Under the pieces are notes generated by a model that worked only from the letters and a program-made list of their open reading frames with translations, searched no databases and was not told the origin of the DNA. The position numbers and the translations under genes were made by a program. A stretch of 11,400 nucleotides of DNA from Bacillota bacterium (lineage in GTDB: Bacteria; Bacillota_A; Clostridia; DSM-8532), in contig JAFADM010000409.1 in assembly GCA_023424865.1 (NCBI GenBank), forward strand, positions 1 to 11,400, in the 5' to 3' direction. Below, piece after piece: positions 7,685 to 11,400 of this stretch (position 1 is the stretch's first letter; every line of letters begins with the position of its first letter).

Positions 7685-8569
7685 TTATCCTTTTATGGAT
7701 CCAATCATGACGCCTTTTACGAAGTATTTCTGAAGGAAGGGATAAAGAGCCAGAATGGGAAGGGTTGCCACAATGATGGTGGCGTATTTGACTGTTTCAG
7801 CAACCTGCATCTTATCGAAGCTTTCCACGGAGGTGGTCATGCTCTGGGTGCTGTTCTGTATGAGGATTTCGCGAAGTATAACCTGAAGAGGAAGAAGATC
7901 TCTGTTCTGGATATACAAGGATGCATTAAACCAGGCGTTCCAGTGTCCTACGCCGTAAAAGAGAGTCATAACGGCAATAACCGGTTTGGCAAGGGGAACG
8001 AAAATCCTGAAAAGAACGATAAAGTCATGGGCTCCGTCAATCTTTGCCGATTCCTCCATTGCCACGGGGATACCTGCAAAAAAGGTACGCATGATAATAA
8101 GGTTATAGGCGGAAACAGCGCCGGGCAGTATCATAACCCAGGGGGTATTGGCAATTCCCAGCAGATTGTTGATAAGAATATAGGTGGGAACAAGGCCTCC
8201 GTTAAAATACATGGTGAAGGTGATGAAGAGCATGAGGGCGCCCCTCAGCTTGTTCTGCTGGCGCGACAGGGCATAGGCCGCCAGGGTTGTCAATACCAGG
8301 TTTAAAAGGGTTGCCGCCACCACATAAAAGATGGTGTTCCTGTAGCCTGTGAAGATATAGGGATTTGCAAAAACCAATTCATAGGATTGAAGGGAAAAGC
8401 CTTTTGGGAAAAAGAGCAGTCCCCGGTGAGATGCGATTGCGGATGAATTGGAAAGCGAAGCGGCAAGAATATGGATCATGGGGTATACGCATATAAAGGT
8501 AAGTACGATAAGTATAATGGCATTAACGCCGGAGAAAATTCGTTCGGACAATGATTTTTTTATAGTCAT
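7685..8569 (-). CDS. Carbohydrate ABC transporter permease, LplC/YtcP type
   Basis: Inner-membrane permease of a CUT1-family sugar importer, 294 residues, with six predicted membrane helices starting at about residue 14. The cytoplasmic EAA loop, which contacts the ATPase, is at 172-192 (E-E-S-A-K-I-D-G-A ... P). The segment GGLVPTY at 124-130 and the C-terminal end VKGVMIGSIKG are characteristic of the LplC/YtcP subgroup. A strong AAAGGAGG site ends 8 bases before the ATG, in the 19-base gap after the partner permease. It should pair with that permease in a 1:1 heterodimer. No ATP-binding subunit is encoded nearby, as is common for this group, which can share one MsmK/UgpC-like ATPase. The substrate is unknown but probably the one cut by the GH31 enzyme encoded 31-34 bases downstream. 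Confidence 0.93.
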   Translation of the reverse strand: MTIKKSLSERIFSGVNAIILIVLTFICVYPMIHILAASLSNSSAIASHRGLLFFPKGFSLQSYELVFANPYIFTGYRNTIFYVVAATLLNLVLTTLAAYALSRQQNKLRGALMLFITFTMYFNGGLVPTYILINNLLGIANTPWVMILPGAVSAYNLIIMRTFFAGIPVAMEESAKIDGAHDFIVLFRIFVPLAKPVIAVMTLFYGVGHWNAWFNASLYIQNRDLLPLQVILREILIQNSTQSMTTSVESFDKMQVAETVKYATIIVATLPILALYPFLQKYFVKGVMIGSIKG

Positions 8570-8588
8570 GGTTAGCGCCTCCTTTCCT

Positions 8589-9548
8589 TTACCAGAGACT
8601 GGTTTGTGTGGCTTTTTTACTTATAAAGTTCACAGTTAAAAGCAGAATAAAGTTTATAACCGAGTTAAATAATCCGACGGCCGAGCTGAATGAGAAGCTG
8701 GCTTCCAAAATACCTCTTCTGTAAACAAAGGTTGAAATAACATCGGCTGTTTCATAGGTGAGAGGATTGTAGAGTAGCATAACTTTTTCCACGCCAATGT
8801 TCATCATTTGGCCGATACGGAGAATAAGCATAATCATGATGGTAGGAAGAAGATTGGGCAGGGTAATGTACCAAACCTGCTTGAGCTTGCTCGCCCCGTC
8901 AATAAGAGCCGACTCGTACTGCTCCTGGTCGATTGAGGTTAGAGCCGAAAGATAAACAATGGAGCCCCAGCCGACTCCCTGCCAGATGCCGCTTGCCACA
9001 TAAACGCCCTGAAACAGCTCGGGCTTTTGCAGAAAAGCGATGGCATCAAGACCAAAAACAGACCGTAAGTCATTAAACAGTCCGCCCAGGCTGGAGAACT
9101 CGAAAATCAAGCCGCACAGAACCACCTGGGATACAAAGTGGGGCATGTAGGAAAGGGTTTGAACCGTTTTTTTGAAATAGCGATTATTGACCTCATTAAT
9201 CATTAAAGCCAGTAAAATAGGTGCGGGAAAACCAAAAACCAAATCCTTTAAGTTGATTAAAAGCGTATTTCTGACAACACGTTCAAAATGTCTGCTCTCA
9301 AAAAAGGAAATAAAATGCTTGAAGCCTATCCAGGGACTGCCCTCAATACCCAGTCCGGGGCTGAAATTTTTAAAGGCGATTTGAGCGCCGTACATGGGCT
9401 GGTAATGAAAGATGAGAAAGAAAACAACTATCGGAAGAAGCATGATATAGAGCAACCCGTTTTTCTTCAGGTCATTTCCGATGCGGGTCGTAAGCTTAGG
9501 TTTTACTACTTTCGGAGGAGTGCTGCCGATAGTCGAAGAATGAGCCAT
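8589..9548 (-). CDS. Carbohydrate ABC transporter permease, LplB type
   Basis: Second inner-membrane permease of the same importer, 319 residues. A polar N-terminal tail of about 30 residues precedes the first helix (31-50). Further helices lie at about 94-118, 131-155, 181-203, 232-250 and 289-309. The EAA loop is at 211-231 (Y-E-S-A-L-I-D-G-A-S ... L-P). The segment YQPMYGAQIAFKNF at 49-62 is typical of LplB-like permeases. The ATG at 9548 follows a GGAAAGGACGG ribosome binding site. It lies between the binding-protein gene, across a 118-base gap with a stable hairpin, and the LplC-type permease gene, giving the classic LplA-LplB-LplC order. Confidence 0.93.
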   Translation of the reverse strand: MAHSSTIGSTPPKVVKPKLTTRIGNDLKKNGLLYIMLLPIVVFFLIFHYQPMYGAQIAFKNFSPGLGIEGSPWIGFKHFISFFESRHFERVVRNTLLINLKDLVFGFPAPILLALMINEVNNRYFKKTVQTLSYMPHFVSQVVLCGLIFEFSSLGGLFNDLRSVFGLDAIAFLQKPELFQGVYVASGIWQGVGWGSIVYLSALTSIDQEQYESALIDGASKLKQVWYITLPNLLPTIMIMLILRIGQMMNIGVEKVMLLYNPLTYETADVISTFVYRRGILEASFSFSSAVGLFNSVINFILLLTVNFISKKATQTSLW

Positions 9549-9598
9549 AATATCCGTCCTTTCCTATACACAGCGTCCTTCAAAGAGGCTGTGATTTT

Positions 9599-9630
9599 AA
9601 GAGAACGCCAACCGGGGTTGGCGTTCTCTT
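9599..9630 (-). ncRNA. Perfect 15-bp intergenic mRNA hairpin, probable transcript-stabilising or attenuating element
   Basis: The repeat AAGAGAACGCCAACC and its complement, separated by 2 bases, folds into a near-continuous hairpin; in practice the loop would open by one or two pairs. It starts 36 bases after the lipoprotein stop, inside the gap before the first permease. In the direction of transcription it is followed by AAAATCACAG, not a U-tract, so it is not a standard rho-independent terminator. Hairpins here in sugar importer operons often protect the 3' end of the upstream message, giving much more binding protein than permease. That role is inferred from position. It is not an independent RNA gene; the type is the closest available. 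Confidence 0.7.
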
Positions 9631-9666
9631 GTCCATCCATTGAATTAAAGAACCAATCCCGGAGGA

Positions 9667-11352
9667 TTAGCGATTATTAAAATTGTCGAAGGTCTTTTGC
9701 TGAATTTCGATAGCTTCCTCGATACCCATGCTCTTTAAGGTGTCGAGGTACTTGTCGTAATTGTCGAAGGATTCCACACCCATGATGAATTTCAAGATCA
9801 TTTCATCCACATAGGTGTAAACCTCGTTGAGAATATCGGCCTGGGCTGCACTGTACTCAGCGTCCACCGTAAGTGACGGCAAGCTTCTGTCCGTGGAGGC
9901 TGCGGCCCAAATCACGTCTCTGGCTTCTCTTTGAATGGGATGGCTTGCACGGGCATTCATGACTGCAAGGTCAGGCATGTGAGCACCGGTATTGCCTGCT
10001 GCGCGGGCGTAGTAGGCGATAGCGCGGGTGATATCCCAGCCGTTGGGGTTGTTGAGAATCAGGTCTGTGAACTGAACTTCACCGTTAACAAGGTTGTAGG
10101 TGAGGCCTTCCACACCGTTGTTGTAAAGCCTGTGGCCTTCGGTAGTGTAAGCGAAATCAAACCAGCGGGTGGTTTCAACGGGATATTTGTTAGTTGTCGT
10201 GATGTTAGCACCGGTGGTTAAAACAATGTCCTTAAGACCGCCTGTGTAGTTGTAGGATTTGCCTGACTTGGTATCGATGGGATAGGGCAGAGCTGCAATT
10301 TCCCAATCGGGCTCATCCTCGTCGCAATACTTGGTGAAGCGGCCCATGTCGCCCATAAGGCCTGCGAACCAGGTACCTGCCTGATTTCCGAAGATCTTGG
10401 CATCAAACATGGTTTTATCCGTGGTAGCGAACTCCGGATCAATAAGGCCTTCATTGTACCACTTATTCATGGTCATGAGGTATTCCTTCCACTCGGGCTC
10501 AAAAGGTCCGAATTTCACGGTACCGTCCACATGGTAGAATTTCATGTTGGCGCCGAAGCCGGAAGCGAACACATTGATGTTGTCGTTGGCGCTGTTGACG
10601 CTGGCACCCTTGGAGATGAAAGGAATTTCATCGTCGGGATCGCCGTTGCCGTTGGCATCTCCGTTTTTAATGGCTGTGAGAACCTGGTACCATTCATCAA
10701 TGGTGGTAGGATCCGAAAGACCCAGTCTTTGGAGCCAGTCCCTTCTGTATTGTGGCCCAATCATGATTTTGGCTGCCACAGCATCGCCGTAGTAGAAGCC
10801 TGTCATCATGTAATGGCGTCCATCGTTGGTCATGGACTGTATGGCGCCCTCAGGCGTTTCGGCAAGAATCTTCTGATAGTTGGGTGCGTAATTGGCAATG
10901 AGATCCGTCATATCAATGATGATCCCGTCGTTAAGGGCCTTTTCAGGGCCGCCGGGACGCTGCATCCAGTTTTGTTCGATGATGTCCGGCAGGTTGTTGG
11001 ATGCAATCATAAGATTGAACTGTTCCTTGGCCGATTCTTCAACGGGATGCTGGTATTCGATATGAATATTGGTTTTCTCCTCCAGCTCCTTTGACATGGC
11101 CAATTCATTAAAGTCCTTGATAACCGATGTGTATTTTTCATTCAGCGGAACCCAGTAAGTCAAAGTGATTTTCTCTTTAACAATAGGATAGGTTCCGTTT
11201 TCAGTTAAATTGGGGTTGGCTTCCGGTGTCGGGGAGCCTGAATTTGTGGCGGGAGAAGTACCGGGTGATGTGGAGGGCGCAGCCCCTCCGCATCCTGCCA
11301 GCATTGTCGCAGCCAATACGGCAGAGATGATGGTTTTCCCCATTTTTTTCAT
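9667..11352 (-). CDS. Extracellular sugar-binding lipoprotein of an ABC importer (LplA type)
   Basis: Solute-binding subunit of the importer, 561 residues, longer than most CUT1 binding proteins (about 420-450) and in the range of LplA/AlgQ-like proteins. A lipoprotein signal begins MKKMGKTIISAVLAATMLAG with lipidation Cys21, followed by a Ser/Thr/Pro/Gly-rich linker (22-48) that tethers the domain to the outer membrane face. At 231-243 the sequence G-D-A-N-G-N-G-D-P-D-D-E-I forms an EF-hand-like acidic loop, like the structural calcium site described in alginate-binding AlgQ proteins. An AGGAGG site at 11360-11365 stands 7 bases before the ATG. It is the first operon gene inside the window. 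The ligand is unknown; large binding proteins of this type often take oligosaccharides or complex glycosides. Confidence 0.93.
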   Translation of the reverse strand: MKKMGKTIISAVLAATMLAGCGGAAPSTSPGTSPATNSGSPTPEANPNLTENGTYPIVKEKITLTYWVPLNEKYTSVIKDFNELAMSKELEEKTNIHIEYQHPVEESAKEQFNLMIASNNLPDIIEQNWMQRPGGPEKALNDGIIIDMTDLIANYAPNYQKILAETPEGAIQSMTNDGRHYMMTGFYYGDAVAAKIMIGPQYRRDWLQRLGLSDPTTIDEWYQVLTAIKNGDANGNGDPDDEIPFISKGASVNSANDNINVFASGFGANMKFYHVDGTVKFGPFEPEWKEYLMTMNKWYNEGLIDPEFATTDKTMFDAKIFGNQAGTWFAGLMGDMGRFTKYCDEDEPDWEIAALPYPIDTKSGKSYNYTGGLKDIVLTTGANITTTNKYPVETTRWFDFAYTTEGHRLYNNGVEGLTYNLVNGEVQFTDLILNNPNGWDITRAIAYYARAAGNTGAHMPDLAVMNARASHPIQREARDVIWAAASTDRSLPSLTVDAEYSAAQADILNEVYTYVDEMILKFIMGVESFDNYDKYLDTLKSMGIEEAIEIQQKTFDNFNNR

Positions 11353-11359
11353 AGTTAAA

Positions 11360-11365
11360 CCTCCT
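11360..11365 (-). promoter_or_regulatory. Ribosome binding site of the sugar-binding lipoprotein gene
   Basis: A consensus AGGAGG on the - strand stands 7 bases from the ATG at 11352. It fixes that start over the second in-frame ATG at 11343. The remaining bases up to 11400 show no convincing promoter or operator, so the operon promoter is probably beyond the window. Confidence 0.8.
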
Positions 11366-11400
11366 GAATAATTAAAAGTGCAGGCAGTAGAAACAAAAAA

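Noticed and set aside
9599..9630. The intergenic hairpin as a rho-independent terminator ending the binding-protein transcript.
   Set aside because: Downstream of the stem on the - strand the sequence is AAAATCACAG rather than a U-run, so ordinary intrinsic termination is not supported. Read-through to the permeases is needed for the importer.

Overview
The window looks like chromosomal DNA of a low- to mid-GC Bacillota, probably Clostridia or a Paenibacillus-like relative. The signs are strong AGGAGG-type ribosome binding sites, an LplA/LplB/LplC-type sugar ABC importer with no ATPase gene beside it, a lipoprotein signal followed by a Ser/Thr/Pro-rich linker, and a membrane-anchored MerR-type regulator. 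Species cannot be named from the sequence. I see no mobile elements, CRISPR array, tRNA or rRNA.

Layout. Bases 1-1214 (+ strand) hold the 3' part of a MerR-family regulator gene. Its DNA-binding N-terminus is cut off by the window edge, and it continues into three membrane segments and an outer domain. Bases 1273-1306 form a perfect 15-bp hairpin that can end transcription from both sides. Everything from 1362 to 11352 lies on the - strand and reads as one operon of seven genes. In order of transcription they are: a sugar-binding lipoprotein (11352-9667), two ABC permeases (9548-8589 and 8569-7685), an intracellular GH31 glycosidase (7650-4522), a D-2-hydroxyacid dehydrogenase (4467-3472), tartronate semialdehyde reductase garR (3426-2551) and glycerate 2-kinase (2498-1362). 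Gaps inside the operon are about 20 to 120 bases. The largest gap, after the lipoprotein gene, holds a second perfect 15-bp hairpin without a U-tract. The operon promoter lies beyond the right edge.

How the genes fit together. The lipoprotein and permeases would import a glycoside, using an ATPase encoded elsewhere. The GH31 enzyme has no export signal, so it would cleave the glycoside in the cytoplasm. The last three genes are those of glycerate metabolism: reduction of hydroxypyruvate or glyoxylate, reduction of tartronate semialdehyde to D-glycerate, and phosphorylation to 2-phosphoglycerate for lower glycolysis. No aldolase, glyoxylate carboligase or hydroxypyruvate isomerase is present to feed these steps. 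The most interesting reading, an inference only, is that the imported glycoside carries a glyceric-acid-type or related C3 acid aglycone (glucosylglycerate would be one candidate), so one operon handles both halves.
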